Shown piece by piece: positions 1-8,222 of a stretch of DNA of 27,700 nt. Made by a program: the position numbers and the translations under genes. Numbering within the stretch: the stretch's first letter is position 1; each line of letters begins with the position of its first letter. Source of the stretch: CAIJXO01 sp041308645 (GTDB lineage: Bacteria > Patescibacteriota > Minisyncoccia > Phycocordibacterales > GWA1-40-21); NCBI GenBank assembly GCA_041308645.1, contig JBFZBC010000026.1, positions 1-27,700 on the forward strand, given 5' to 3'. The notes below the pieces were generated by a model. That model worked only from the letters and a program-made list of their open reading frames with translations, made no database searches and was not told where the DNA came from.

Positions 1-514
1 CTTCACCTAGAATATTTTTTAGCTCTACAAATTTATTTGAGGTTTTACCTTGAGTTACTTCATATATTTTTTTCTCAGCTAGGTCTAATAAGGTGCTTAA
101 ATCTTCTGCCTCCTCATAACCCAAAAGGGAAATATGCTCAGATGCCTCAATAAGTTGTCTCATTGTGTATTTTTTTTGGACAATTTCTGCATAATGTTCA
201 GCGTTGGCTGATGATGGAACTAAGTTGACCAACTCAGTTAGATAGCTAGTACCACCAATTTGTTCTAATTGATTTTTTTCAGTTAGTCTGGCGGATAGAG
301 TAAGTAAATCAATTGGCTCATTCTTATGAAAAAGCTCACCCATGGATTTAAAAACAATTCGGTGTTTCTCTGAGTAAAAAGCATCAGCACGGATAATATC
401 CATAATCTCATGAATAGCTTCGGGCCGAAGCATAATAGAGCCAAGCAAAGCTCGTTCGGAGTCAATATTATTTGGTGGAATTCTAGTAACGGTTTTTTTA
501 ATTATGTTTGTCAT
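1..514 (-). CDS. dnaB: Replicative DNA helicase DnaB, N-terminal part (runs off the window)
   Basis: This is the 5' part (about 171 codons) of a minus-strand gene that continues past position 1. The translation starts MTNIIKKTVTRIPPNNID and contains SERALLGSIMLRPEAI, the typical opening of the DnaB N-terminal helical domain, followed by the helical segment around YLTELVNLVPSSANAEHYAEI and the start of the linker helix region. The RecA-like ATPase domain would lie outside the window. In the family, the N-terminal domain forms the trimeric collar of the hexameric replication-fork helicase and contacts primase. The ATG at 514 is chosen because it is the first one upstream of the conserved segment and a TAGAAT -10 box lies 6 nt before it, so the mRNA is probably leaderless. 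The gene is divergent from the dsbA-like gene. Identification is firm for the visible part. Confidence 0.93.
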   Translation of the reverse strand, partial: MTNIIKKTVTRIPPNNIDSERALLGSIMLRPEAIHEIMDIIRADAFYSEKHRIVFKSMGELFHKNEPIDLLTLSARLTEKNQLEQIGGTSYLTELVNLVPSSANAEHYAEIVQKKYTMRQLIEASEHISLLGYEEAEDLSTLLDLAEKKIYEVTQGKTSNKFVELKNILGE

Positions 515-520
515 ACTCGT

Positions 521-526
521 ATTCTA
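521..526 (-). promoter_or_regulatory. -10 box of dnaB
   Basis: On the minus strand TAGAAT, preceded by an extended-type TG, ends 6 nt before the dnaB ATG. A possible TTGATT -35 lies 15 nt further upstream. The short distance predicts a leaderless transcript. Confidence 0.5.
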
Positions 527-602
527 ACATTTTAAATTTATAATCAACAAACTAAGAAAGAGTATATTCTGTGGGTACACTGTGGAGAATGTTTATTAAA
601 TT

Positions 603-630
603 TTGATTGATTATTTTAGTATGTTATACT
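603..630 (+). promoter_or_regulatory. Promoter of the dsbA-raiA-cyclophilin genes
   Basis: TTGATT (603-608), a 16-nt spacer and TATACT (625-630) with an extended TG-T. The predicted transcript start near 637 leaves an AT-rich leader of about 25 nt without a Shine-Dalgarno sequence. Confidence 0.6.
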
Positions 631-661
631 AATTGCATTATTAATTTAATTAAATAACTTT

Positions 662-1384
662 ATGGCAGAAGAAAAAAACCTAAATAATATAGCTTTGTCA
701 AATTATTCTACACCGATCGCTCTTGTCTTGGCAGGAATTATTATTGCTGGGGCAATATATTTTAATGGTGGGTCAAAGGTTGATGGTAATCAGCCGTCCG
801 TTCCTAATGCAAAAGTATCAGGTTTAGACCAAATAAAACTTGTATCTTCAGAAGACCATATTCGTGGTAATCCTAATGCCGAGATAATAATAGTAGAGTA
901 TTCAGATACTGAATGCCCATTTTGTTCCCGTTTCCATACAACGATGAAGCAGATTATGAATGAATATGGTAAAGATGGAAAAGTTGCATGGGTATATAGA
1001 CATTCCCCTTTGGATCAATTGCACTCAAAAGCTAGAGTTGAAGCAGTTGCTTTAGAATGTGCGGCTGAACTTGGTGGAAATGATAAATTTTGGGCTTATA
1101 CTGATCGTCTTTATGAAATTACCCCAGCTAATAATGGTTTAGATTTAGCGCAATTACCAGTAATTGCTACTTATATTGGTTTAGATGCTACTCAGTTTGA
1201 TACTTGTTTAACTAGTAATAAATACGATGCTAAAATACAAGCTGATTTAGAAAATGCTGTAGCTACAGGTGGACAAGGTACCCCATGGAGCATTGTAGTG
1301 AGTAAAGATGGTAGTAAAACCTCAATAAACGGGGCTTATCCGCTAGAAAACATAAAGCAGATTATTGAAACATTATTAAAATAA
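662..1384 (+). CDS. Membrane-anchored DsbA-family thiol oxidoreductase
   Basis: This 240-residue protein has a short charged N-terminus, one membrane segment at about residues 18-34, and then an extracytoplasmic thioredoxin-fold domain. The active site is C85-P-F-C88 in the context YSDTECPFCSRFH, and the cis-proline loop is T207-P208 in GGQGTPW. These are the hallmarks of the DsbA/BdbD (DSBA-like, thioredoxin_4) group, which introduces or shuffles disulfides in exported proteins. No DsbB or VKOR partner is visible in the window. It is the first gene of a probable operon with raiA and a membrane-anchored cyclophilin, so the group looks partly devoted to folding outside the membrane. The lipoprotein and the giant surface protein near the end of the window are plausible but unproven clients; the latter has conserved Cys pairs. 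Start codon: first ATG after the promoter. There is no Shine-Dalgarno sequence. Confidence 0.9.
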   Translation: MAEEKNLNNIALSNYSTPIALVLAGIIIAGAIYFNGGSKVDGNQPSVPNAKVSGLDQIKLVSSEDHIRGNPNAEIIIVEYSDTECPFCSRFHTTMKQIMNEYGKDGKVAWVYRHSPLDQLHSKARVEAVALECAAELGGNDKFWAYTDRLYEITPANNGLDLAQLPVIATYIGLDATQFDTCLTSNKYDAKIQADLENAVATGGQGTPWSIVVSKDGSKTSINGAYPLENIKQIIETLLK

Positions 1385-1397
1385 CATTAATTTAATT

Positions 1398-1754
1398 ATG
1401 AAAATAAATGAAAAGGGGACTAATATGCAAATTACAGAGGATATAAAAGATTATCTTTATAAAAAGCTTGCCCATTTGGATAAGTTTGTTGACTCTCAAG
1501 ATGAGAGTGTATTGTGTGATGTCGAGCTTGGTAAGACAACTAACCACCACAAGAAAGGAAATATTTTTAGAACAGAAATCAACCTATATATTGCGGGTAA
1601 AAATCTACGGGCAGTATCAGAGATGGACGACCTCTTTGCCTCAATTGATATTGCAAAGGATGAAATGACCAGAGAACTTAATTTTTATAAAGATAAGAGA
1701 GTTACTCTAGTAAAAAAAGGAGGGGAAAAGATTAAAAAAATGATTAAAGAATAG
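1398..1754 (+). CDS. raiA: Ribosome hibernation promoting factor / RaiA (short form)
   Basis: This 118-residue protein begins MKINEKGTNMQITEDIKDYLYKKL, which matches the first beta-strand and helix of the HPF/YfiA (sigma-54 modulation) fold. The second half contains the usual N-L-R-A-V-S-E-x-D-D-L-F-A-S-I-D segment. In the family it binds the 30S decoding region and keeps ribosomes inactive in stationary phase. It is the short form, without the C-terminal dimerization domain of long HPF, and ends in a Lys-rich tail. It lies 13 nt after the dsbA-like gene and one nt before the cyclophilin gene, so it is co-transcribed. A later ATG at 1425 has a GGGG-rich stretch upstream that could act as a ribosome binding site, but the family alignment favours the first ATG. 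Confidence 0.9.
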   Translation: MKINEKGTNMQITEDIKDYLYKKLAHLDKFVDSQDESVLCDVELGKTTNHHKKGNIFRTEINLYIAGKNLRAVSEMDDLFASIDIAKDEMTRELNFYKDKRVTLVKKGGEKIKKMIKE

Positions 1755-1755
1755 A

Positions 1756-2367
1756 ATGAAGAAGTATTTTAATCCATCAGCTTTTTTTTATATTTTTATA
1801 CTTTTAATAATAGCTTTATTAATTATAGTTGGATCTAGCACTAGTAGTAATAGTTACAAAACTATTACCGTAAATAATATGACAAATGAAACAAAAATAG
1901 TGATCCTAAACACCACTCTAGGTAGTATTGAATTAGAATTATATCCTGCTCAAACCCCAAGGACTGTTGATAATTTTTTGAAACTAGCTGGATCAGGACT
2001 ATATGACAATACAAAATTCCACCGAGTGATAAAAGGTTTTATGATTCAGGGTGGTGATCCTTATACAAAAGGTGAGGACACTTCTGTATATGGTACTGGC
2101 GGGCCTGGTTACAAGTTTGATGATGAAATAAATGATTCACTAATGGTTAGGGGAACGTTGGCAATGGCAAACAGTGGTCCTGATACAAACGGTAGTCAAT
2201 TTTTTATTATTACAGCTACATCCACCCCCTGGCTTATTGGAAACCATACAGTATTTGGTAAAGTAATTTCTGGGATGGATGTTGTGGACAAAATTGAAAA
2301 TTCTAAAATTAATGAAAATGATTTACCTCTGGTGCCAGTTATTATAAATAAAGTGATAGTAAAATAA
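1756..2367 (+). CDS. Membrane-anchored cyclophilin-type peptidyl-prolyl isomerase
   Basis: This 203-residue protein has a hydrophobic segment at about residues 9-27, a short Ser/Asn linker and a cyclophilin domain from about residue 46 to the end. Signature pieces are F88-H-R90 (catalytic Arg) followed by VIKGFMIQGGDP, then NGSQFFI (145-151) and the C-terminal HTVFGKV. The family catalyses cis-trans isomerization of X-Pro bonds. The N-terminal segment, either an anchor or an uncleaved signal, suggests action at the outer face of the membrane. It starts one nt after the raiA stop codon, so it is translationally linked to that gene and belongs to the same unit as the DsbA-like protein. Identification is firm; the cellular location is inferred. 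Confidence 0.93.
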   Translation: MKKYFNPSAFFYIFILLIIALLIIVGSSTSSNSYKTITVNNMTNETKIVILNTTLGSIELELYPAQTPRTVDNFLKLAGSGLYDNTKFHRVIKGFMIQGGDPYTKGEDTSVYGTGGPGYKFDDEINDSLMVRGTLAMANSGPDTNGSQFFIITATSTPWLIGNHTVFGKVISGMDVVDKIENSKINENDLPLVPVIINKVIVK

Positions 2368-2400
2368 CAAAGTAAAAAACTAACTATTGGTTTGTGTTGT

Positions 2401-3261
2401 TTAATTCAAACCTCTTAAAAAGTCATTATAATTCATCTCTTTTTTACCTTCAGGTAAGACTCGTTTAATCAAAAACTGATCATTCAAATATTCTGAGTCC
2501 TTGATTATTATTCTATATTTTTGTCCATTTTTATTTATATAGAAAAAAGTCCCAGGCCTTGGGTTATAGGCTTTAGTCTTTAGGAAGCTTACGTATAAAT
2601 CATCAAATTCTAAATCAATAAGTCCATCATTTTTCTCTACTTTTTTTGTAAAAGTCGCTTTTGAATGCTCTTGTTCAACCGGACTAATTTTAGCGTTAAC
2701 CCAATCTTCCAAAATCTCAGCAAATAATCTACTACCTTCTACCGCAAGTATTTTTTCTAATTCGTCAAATTTTACTGGCCAGTTTGGTATTGTAATTTTT
2801 TTTTGGGCAACAATAGGTCCGTGATCAACTTTTTTGTCTAAAACAATAATACTCATACCAATATTTTTATCATCATTTAAAATTTGTTCCTGTAAAGGTG
2901 ATGGCCCTCGGTATTTAGGTAAAAGTGAAGGGTGAATATTGAGAGTTTTATATTTAGGTAAGTTAATTATTGATTCTGGTATTATTTTTCCATATGAAGC
3001 TACTAGGAAAAGATCATAACTCCTGATATTTAAGATATTAATAAATGAAGAATCAAGTTTTTTTGGCGAAAGACATTCTATTCTGTTCTCATTTGCCCAA
3101 AGTTTAACTAGGGTGGAAGTCAGTTTCAAACCTCGGCCAGTAGGCATGTCTGGTGTGGTGATTATTAAAGTTGGTAAAATACCAGAATTTTTTAATTCCT
3201 CAAGACATATGGTCGAAAAAGTAGAGCTACCAAAGAAAACAATATCAATTTTATTTTTCAT
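2401..3261 (-). CDS. fmt: Methionyl-tRNA formyltransferase
   Basis: The product (286 residues from the ATG at 3261) formylates initiator Met-tRNA using 10-formyl-tetrahydrofolate. Visible family features are the Rossmann-like opening IDIVFFGSSTF, the cofactor-site segment N108-I-H110-PSLLP-KYRG, and V-D146-H-G-P corresponding to the catalytic Asp loop. N108, H110 and D146 match the catalytic triad of the family. The usual GAAP after the SLLP motif is GPSP here. The C-terminal tRNA-binding part is somewhat short (E. coli Fmt has about 315 residues). The start at 3261 gives the canonical beginning and overlaps the end of def by 11 nt, so the two are coupled. A longer upstream extension in the same frame exists but lies inside def. 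Pairing with peptide deformylase is the usual arrangement for the formyl-Met cycle. Confidence 0.93.
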   Translation of the reverse strand: MKNKIDIVFFGSSTFSTICLEELKNSGILPTLIITTPDMPTGRGLKLTSTLVKLWANENRIECLSPKKLDSSFINILNIRSYDLFLVASYGKIIPESIINLPKYKTLNIHPSLLPKYRGPSPLQEQILNDDKNIGMSIIVLDKKVDHGPIVAQKKITIPNWPVKFDELEKILAVEGSRLFAEILEDWVNAKISPVEQEHSKATFTKKVEKNDGLIDLEFDDLYVSFLKTKAYNPRPGTFFYINKNGQKYRIIIKDSEYLNDQFLIKRVLPEGKKEMNYNDFLRGLN

Positions 3262-3808
3262 TATTTTGGGGTAAAATTTCCACAATATCTTCTGCTTTAT
3301 CAATAAAGAGTATACCGTTCAAATGGTCTATTTCGTGTTGAAATATTTGAGCAAGTAATCCACTACCACCCCTGGTAAACTTTTTACCAGTCTCATCATA
3401 AGCTGTTATTGTTGCCTTTTCCGCCCTCTCTACTTTACCGTATAAATATCTTACAGAAAGACAACCTTCGTCCACCGGATTCATTTTTTTAGACAGCTTA
3501 TTTATTATTGGGTTTATATAGACTAAATCTTTATATTTATTCTTTTCCTTTTCCGGAATTACTTCAAGTCCTTTTGTTATAATTTCTACTTTTTTTGAGA
3601 CGACAAATATTCTGAGTGGAACACCAATCTGAGGTGCGGCAATAGCTACCCCGTCATCTTGAGAATCCAAAATCTCTTTCATATTCATAATTATTTTTTG
3701 GATTTTAGGTAAGGTGATTTCTCCTATTGGGACATCCTGCGACTTTTCCCTTAGGATTACATTTTCCTTTTGTACTATTTTTGACATTTTTTTTGCTGTT
3801 TTCTTCAT
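3251..3808 (-). CDS. def: Peptide deformylase
   Basis: This is a metal hydrolase of 185 residues that removes the formyl group from nascent proteins. All three family motifs are present: D-G-V-A-I-AAPQ (52-60, motif 1; the usual GLAAPQ has Ile in place of Leu), E114-G-C116-L-S (motif 2, metal ligand Cys) and H158-E-I-D-H162 (motif 3, two His ligands and the catalytic Glu). An insertion of about 15 residues rich in Lys/Glu (80-95) sits before the VYINP strand. The start at 3808 is preferred over an internal ATG at 3787 because a TATATT -10 box ends 5 nt upstream of it. The gene overlaps fmt downstream. Confidence 0.94.
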   Translation of the reverse strand: MKKTAKKMSKIVQKENVILREKSQDVPIGEITLPKIQKIIMNMKEILDSQDDGVAIAAPQIGVPLRIFVVSKKVEIITKGLEVIPEKEKNKYKDLVYINPIINKLSKKMNPVDEGCLSVRYLYGKVERAEKATITAYDETGKKFTRGGSGLLAQIFQHEIDHLNGILFIDKAEDIVEILPQNNEK

Positions 3809-3813
3809 AGTAA

Positions 3814-3819
3814 AATATA
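3814..3819 (-). promoter_or_regulatory. -10 box of def-fmt
   Basis: TATATT on the minus strand ends 5 nt before the def ATG, which predicts a leaderless def-fmt transcript. No convincing -35 is visible. Confidence 0.4.
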
Positions 3820-3834
3820 CCTTATTTTGTTTAT

Positions 3835-5754
3835 TTATAAAAGACTCTCCGGATCAACATTGATAATATATTGTGGTGGTAAGTCATATAATTTTGATAA
3901 TAATACTTGATCTACCCATTCTTTTCTTTTAATTTTAATTATACCGTGCATGTTGAATTTACCTTTCACACCAGGAATAAATGCTGGAAAAATATCAACC
4001 TCGTAAGGCGCCATATCTTTTTGTAGCCTTTCCATTCCCGCTAGGACAGTTTTCTTATCACCTTGGAGGGTTATTTTAATTGGAATAGAGAATGGAGGAT
4101 AAAAGAGAGTTTCTCTCTCCTTTATTTCTTCTCTGTAGAAGTCAACTAAATTACCAGCAACAGCATATTTTAGAATTTTCTGCTTTATATCTCTGGTCTG
4201 AATCAAAAATATTCTGGAAGTAATCTCTCTTATCTTTAATAAAATATTCATAACTTTCTCATTAATTCTGAAGTCGGGAATTGAGAAAAAAGAATCTATT
4301 GAGACCACAGCCGTGTTTGCAATAGTTTCTCTAAGATAAAGTAAAGCCATTTCTGTGCCAAGCAATACACTTCCTGGGGTAGCGTAAAATTTAGCCACTG
4401 TGTCCAAAGCTTTTTTATGAGTGCTAACACTATCAGAATCAATTTTGAAAATTTTAATATTGGGGAATTTTTCTTTAATTTCTTCCTCTACGGCTTCAAT
4501 ACCCACACCATATGTTCCTAATCTCCAGCTTTGACAAGTGTGGCATTTTTCTAAAGCACTTCTGTGTTCACCGCAACGATGGCAGAGGAAAAAGTTTTCA
4601 CTTGTTGCTTTATGAAGGACTATTGGTACTCCACAATTATTACATTTAACTAAGTCGCCACAATCAGCGCAGACTGTCGAAGGGAAAAGCCCTCGTCTAG
4701 CAACAAATATGAACAAATTTTCATCTACCTCTTGATTAGTCTTAATTAACTCGAGTATTTCACTACTAAATAATTTAAATTTAGGTTCGACATTTTTCCC
4801 TTTTTCAACGCTTTCCGGTAGTACCTCCTTCATATCAATTAATTTCTGAGTTGAGGTCGTAAGGGATCTAAATTTTAGTGGTGTTATTTCAAAAATTTCA
4901 GATTCATTTTGACGCCAAACAGTTTCTGTTCTTAGTAATAAATCACCAAAAATAATCTTTGCTTTAATTTTTTCAGATAATATTTCAGCAAAAACTCTAA
5001 AATCAACGAAAGGACTACTTTGGCTTTTGTATGCTCTAGTGTTTTCTTTATCTACTATTATAGTACTGATATTATCTCTTGGTATACAGAGAAATGAGCC
5101 AGTAGAAATAATAAGTACAGGGTGTTTTTCTTTAGTGGCTTTATTCCAAATTATAATCTGCTCTTTTTTACTTAATAAACTATGTAAAACAAAAGTATAT
5201 TGCTCTATACCTTTTGATAATTTTTCATATGCTTTTTTTATATCTTGGATCGTTGGTAAGCAGAAAAAAACAGAAAAACCTTTAGCAAACTCTTCTCTAA
5301 TCAGACTTTTATATGTCGCATATCTTTCCTCGTCATTATTTTGAACAACAAGTTTTTCGTGAGTTTTTCCTATTTTATTTTTTATTATTTCTTGTGGAGA
5401 TATATTTAAACTTGTTTCGGTACTTTCAATAATTGCTTTGGGTATTATTGAAGATAAAATATTTCCTGACGTTGAAGAAAAATATGATGATGCTTCATTA
5501 ACTGCTGACATAAACTCACAAGAAAGAAGAGAAGAGGATTTGATTTTTTCAACTTTTCTTATTTGGAAGGAGGCATTCTTAATTTCCGTCTTTGCATCCA
5601 ACACCTCTTCAATAGCAATTACTATCGCCGGTATAATTTTCTTTCTAAGTGGCACTTTAACAATTGAACCAACGGTAATATCTGATGATGTAAAATAAGA
5701 CAAATTTTCCTTGTTTATACCACGGGCTATTGGTATTACACGAAGCAGTTTCAT
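3835..5754 (-). CDS. priA: PriA-like primosomal protein N' without helicase motifs
   Basis: This 639-residue protein aligns along its whole length with PriA, the restart helicase. It has an N-terminal DNA-binding domain (about 1-105), then two RecA-like lobes with an inserted zinc-binding region whose eight Cys are C362, C365, C371, C374, C391, C394, C404 and C407. The C-terminus carries the family segment F-YPPF (551-555). The ATPase motifs are degenerate: the position of the Walker A loop (GVTGSGKTE in the family) reads QNNDEERYA (138-146), the DEEH box reads D235-K-E-N, and the QxxGRxGR motif is missing around 506-514 although GTEM (466-469) survives. It is probably a structural primosome or fork-binding protein that cannot hydrolyse ATP. 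The start at 5754 begins MKLLRVIPIA and has TATACG 6 nt upstream. Confidence 0.82.
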   Translation of the reverse strand: MKLLRVIPIARGINKENLSYFTSSDITVGSIVKVPLRKKIIPAIVIAIEEVLDAKTEIKNASFQIRKVEKIKSSSLLSCEFMSAVNEASSYFSSTSGNILSSIIPKAIIESTETSLNISPQEIIKNKIGKTHEKLVVQNNDEERYATYKSLIREEFAKGFSVFFCLPTIQDIKKAYEKLSKGIEQYTFVLHSLLSKKEQIIIWNKATKEKHPVLIISTGSFLCIPRDNISTIIVDKENTRAYKSQSSPFVDFRVFAEILSEKIKAKIIFGDLLLRTETVWRQNESEIFEITPLKFRSLTTSTQKLIDMKEVLPESVEKGKNVEPKFKLFSSEILELIKTNQEVDENLFIFVARRGLFPSTVCADCGDLVKCNNCGVPIVLHKATSENFFLCHRCGEHRSALEKCHTCQSWRLGTYGVGIEAVEEEIKEKFPNIKIFKIDSDSVSTHKKALDTVAKFYATPGSVLLGTEMALLYLRETIANTAVVSIDSFFSIPDFRINEKVMNILLKIREITSRIFLIQTRDIKQKILKYAVAGNLVDFYREEIKERETLFYPPFSIPIKITLQGDKKTVLAGMERLQKDMAPYEVDIFPAFIPGVKGKFNMHGIIKIKRKEWVDQVLLSKLYDLPPQYIINVDPESLL

Positions 5755-5760
5755 TTGAAT

Positions 5761-5766
5761 CGTATA
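5761..5766 (-). promoter_or_regulatory. -10 box of priA
   Basis: TATACG on the minus strand ends 6 nt before the priA ATG. The spacing is that of a leaderless promoter; no clear -35 or extended -10 is visible. Confidence 0.4.
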
Positions 5767-5829
5767 GTGGCACAATTTTATGATTTTTTCAATACTTATA
5801 GCTAGTAAGTCTAAAAAGCCTGACCATCT

Positions 5830-7119
5830 TTAAATCATTGATATTTTTGCACCAAGTGAGTTTAGACGTATAGAGATTTCCTGGTAGCCACGGTTAATGC
5901 TGTAAACATTTCTTAAGATTGATCTACCTTTTGCTCCAAGCATACCAATTAAAATTATTGCTGCTGGACGTAGAGCTGGAGGGCAGATTATTTCTGTTGG
6001 TTTTAATATAGTTTTTCCATTTATATAAAAACGGTGGGGATCAGCTAAAACAGTATCTGCACCAAGTTTGTCTAATTCTTTATAATGTATAGCTCTATTC
6101 TCATATATCCAATCATGTATTAAAGTTTGACCTTGCGCCTGAGTAGCAATAACTGCAAAGAAAGGTAGGTTATCAATATTTAATCCTGGATAAGGATGAG
6201 CCTCTATTTTATCAGGTAAGGCTGTTAATTTAGAAGAAAATGTCTTGATGTCTACCAAATTTATTTTTTTATTTAAACCTTTATAAATTTTTGAAAGTTT
6301 ATAGTGTAAACCCATTTTTTTAAGTTTCAGTAATTCAATCTCAAGAAAATCTATCGGACATCTTTTAATTGTGATACTTGAATTTGTTAGGACCGCTGCA
6401 GCTAGAAAAAACATTGTGTCAATCGGGTCTTCTCCTAAGTTATAACTAATATTTTTATTGATCTCTTTAACACCATTTATTATCAAGGTGCTGGTACCAA
6501 CGCCTTCAATCTTAACTCCTAAATCTTCAAGAAAGTGACATAAATCTTGCACCATATAATTTGCTGAAGCAAATTTAATTATCGTCTTACCCGGTATCAA
6601 AGCAGCAGTTAATATAGCGTTCTCTGTGACAGTGTCCCCAGATTCATATAAAGCAAAAGTTGATGGTTTTAGTTTTTTTACCGATACCGCAAAACTTTTG
6701 TCTTTTGTTAATATATTGATTCCAAAATTTTCTAGAGCAAACAAATGTGGAATAATGGTTCTCTGGCCAAGTTTACAACCACCGATTTGAGGTAGAGAAA
6801 AATTTTTAAAATAATGTGATAAGGGTCCTATAAGCATAATTATACTCCTAGTCTTTCTAGCTGAGTCCTTATTAATATTTTTTAGATTTATTTTTTGTGG
6901 TATTATCTCTAAGTCATTGCCAGTCCATTTAATATCAATACCAATACTTTCAAGTACTTCAATCATTCGGTATACCTCTTCGATTCTTGGGACATTTTTT
7001 ATAGTTGTCTTACCTTTATTAAGTAATGATGCACAAATAATGCCCATTGCCCCATTTTTGGAGGTTTTAGTTAAAATCTTGCCTTTAAGTTTATAACCGC
7101 CGTCAATCTGGAAATTCAT
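5830..7119 (-). CDS. murA: UDP-N-acetylglucosamine 1-carboxyvinyltransferase
   Basis: MurA (429 residues) transfers enolpyruvate from PEP to UDP-GlcNAc, the first committed step of peptidoglycan synthesis. The EPSP-synthase-type inside-out barrel repeats are visible. Key residues match the E. coli enzyme almost by number: K21-N22 in SKNGAM, and C115 in IGGCKLGQR, the residue attacked by fosfomycin. P-D-K-I-E-A-H (the family PDRIEAG/T segment) and N-I-D-N-L-P-F (substrate-binding Asp region) follow. Cys rather than Asp at 115 predicts fosfomycin sensitivity. The gene is transcribed divergently from mreB paralogue 1, linking wall precursor synthesis and the elongasome in one locus. It starts at ATG 7119 with a TATACT box 7 nt upstream. 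Confidence 0.94.
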   Translation of the reverse strand: MNFQIDGGYKLKGKILTKTSKNGAMGIICASLLNKGKTTIKNVPRIEEVYRMIEVLESIGIDIKWTGNDLEIIPQKINLKNINKDSARKTRSIIMLIGPLSHYFKNFSLPQIGGCKLGQRTIIPHLFALENFGINILTKDKSFAVSVKKLKPSTFALYESGDTVTENAILTAALIPGKTIIKFASANYMVQDLCHFLEDLGVKIEGVGTSTLIINGVKEINKNISYNLGEDPIDTMFFLAAAVLTNSSITIKRCPIDFLEIELLKLKKMGLHYKLSKIYKGLNKKINLVDIKTFSSKLTALPDKIEAHPYPGLNIDNLPFFAVIATQAQGQTLIHDWIYENRAIHYKELDKLGADTVLADPHRFYINGKTILKPTEIICPPALRPAAIILIGMLGAKGRSILRNVYSINRGYQEISIRLNSLGAKISMI

Positions 7120-7126
7120 GTGGTAG

Positions 7127-7132
7127 AGTATA
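7127..7132 (-). promoter_or_regulatory. -10 box of murA
   Basis: On the minus strand TATACT with an extended TG-A ends 7 nt before the murA ATG. This is another leaderless-type promoter. Confidence 0.45.
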
Positions 7133-7179
7133 TCATATGATTGTAAAAAAAATAAGAAGTGATATATTGTAATGAAAGT

Positions 7180-8193
7180 ATGTCATTTTTTGTTAAAAAA
7201 ATTGGAATAGACCTTGGAACCACTACAACCCTAGTTTTTTTACCTGGGAGGGGAGTTGTCCTTTTTGAACCATCAGTTGTTGCTGTCTCTGAACAAGACA
7301 ATAAGATTTTAGCCGTTGGGGTAGAAGCAAAGAAAATGATTGGCAAAACTCCTGATAGTATTATTGCTTATAGGCCGATGAAAGACGGTGTGATAGCAGA
7401 TTATAGGGTGACAGAGGCAATGCTCCGATATTTTATAGACAAAGCACTTGGTAAATGGAATCTTTTTAAACCTGAGGTAATGTTGTCTGTACCAGCCGGC
7501 GTGACTTCAACTGAGAGACGTGCAGTTATAGAAGCAGCTATGAAGGCTGGCGCAAAGAATGCTTATGTAGTTAAAGAGCCTATCCTTGCGGCAATTGGCG
7601 CCGGTATTCCAATCCAGGAGCCAATGGGTCATATGGTGGTAGATATTGGTGGTGGAACTACAGACGTTGCTGTAATCTCACTTGGAGGAATTGTCGCTTC
7701 AACCTCTGTCAAATGCGCTGGTAATAAAATTGATTATGCAATCACTGACTATATAAAAAAGACTTTTAATCTAGCAATAGGTGACAAGACTGCTGAAGAA
7801 ATAAAAATAAATATTGGCTCAGCTGTACCAATGGAAGAGGAGCTAGTAATGACAGTTAAAGGACGTGATTTCCTCTCTGGCTTACCAAGGACAACAGAAA
7901 TAAAAACAAACGAAATAGTAAAAGCCGTAGCTAAAGAGTTGCGAGATATGATTAAGGCTATCAAGGATGTTTTACAAGAGACACCACCAGAGCTTGCTGC
8001 TGACATTATTGATCAAGGTATAATCATGACCGGTGGTTCTTCTCAACTGAGAAATTTGGCTGAACTAGTCTTTCGTCGAACAGGAGTAAAAGCTGTAGTA
8101 GCCAAGGATCCTATGTATTGTGTAGCTAAAGGTACAGGTATTGCGTTGGAACATTTAGACGTTTACAAAAAATCTATTATAGCAAAGAGGTAA
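7180..8193 (+). CDS. mreB: MreB-family actin-like protein, paralogue 1
   Basis: This 337-residue MreB/Mbl-type protein opens with IGIDLGTTTTLVF (phosphate 1 loop), contains VDIGGGTTDVAVISLGG (phosphate 2) and MTGGSSQLRNL (adenosine site), and has the usual A-Y-RPMKDGVIADY segment. MreB filaments guide lateral wall synthesis. The start at 7180 (MSFFVKKIG) is preferred over an in-frame ATG at 7159; TATATT at 7163-7168 is a possible -10. It is one of two MreB paralogues here. Unlike the second, it is not followed by mreC but by a clamp-loader gene, and it is somewhat divergent (for example MTGGSS in place of LVGGGA). It may form a distinct filament or a mixed polymer with the other. Confidence 0.9.
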   Translation: MSFFVKKIGIDLGTTTTLVFLPGRGVVLFEPSVVAVSEQDNKILAVGVEAKKMIGKTPDSIIAYRPMKDGVIADYRVTEAMLRYFIDKALGKWNLFKPEVMLSVPAGVTSTERRAVIEAAMKAGAKNAYVVKEPILAAIGAGIPIQEPMGHMVVDIGGGTTDVAVISLGGIVASTSVKCAGNKIDYAITDYIKKTFNLAIGDKTAEEIKINIGSAVPMEEELVMTVKGRDFLSGLPRTTEIKTNEIVKAVAKELRDMIKAIKDVLQETPPELAADIIDQGIIMTGGSSQLRNLAELVFRRTGVKAVVAKDPMYCVAKGTGIALEHLDVYKKSIIAKR

Positions 8194-8210
8194 AATTATT
8201 TTTTTTGTGT

Positions 8211-8216
8211 TATAAT
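8211..8216 (+). promoter_or_regulatory. -10 box of the holB-like gene
   Basis: TATAAT with an extended TG-T ends 6 nt before the ATG at 8223. It predicts a leaderless mRNA and supports that start over an in-frame ATG at 8205 located upstream of the box. Confidence 0.5.
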
Positions 8217-8222
8217 ACCTTT

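Noticed and set aside
7116..7346. A 76-codon minus-strand ORF between murA and mreB
   Set aside because: It overlaps the well-supported mreB start in antisense and shows no family features.
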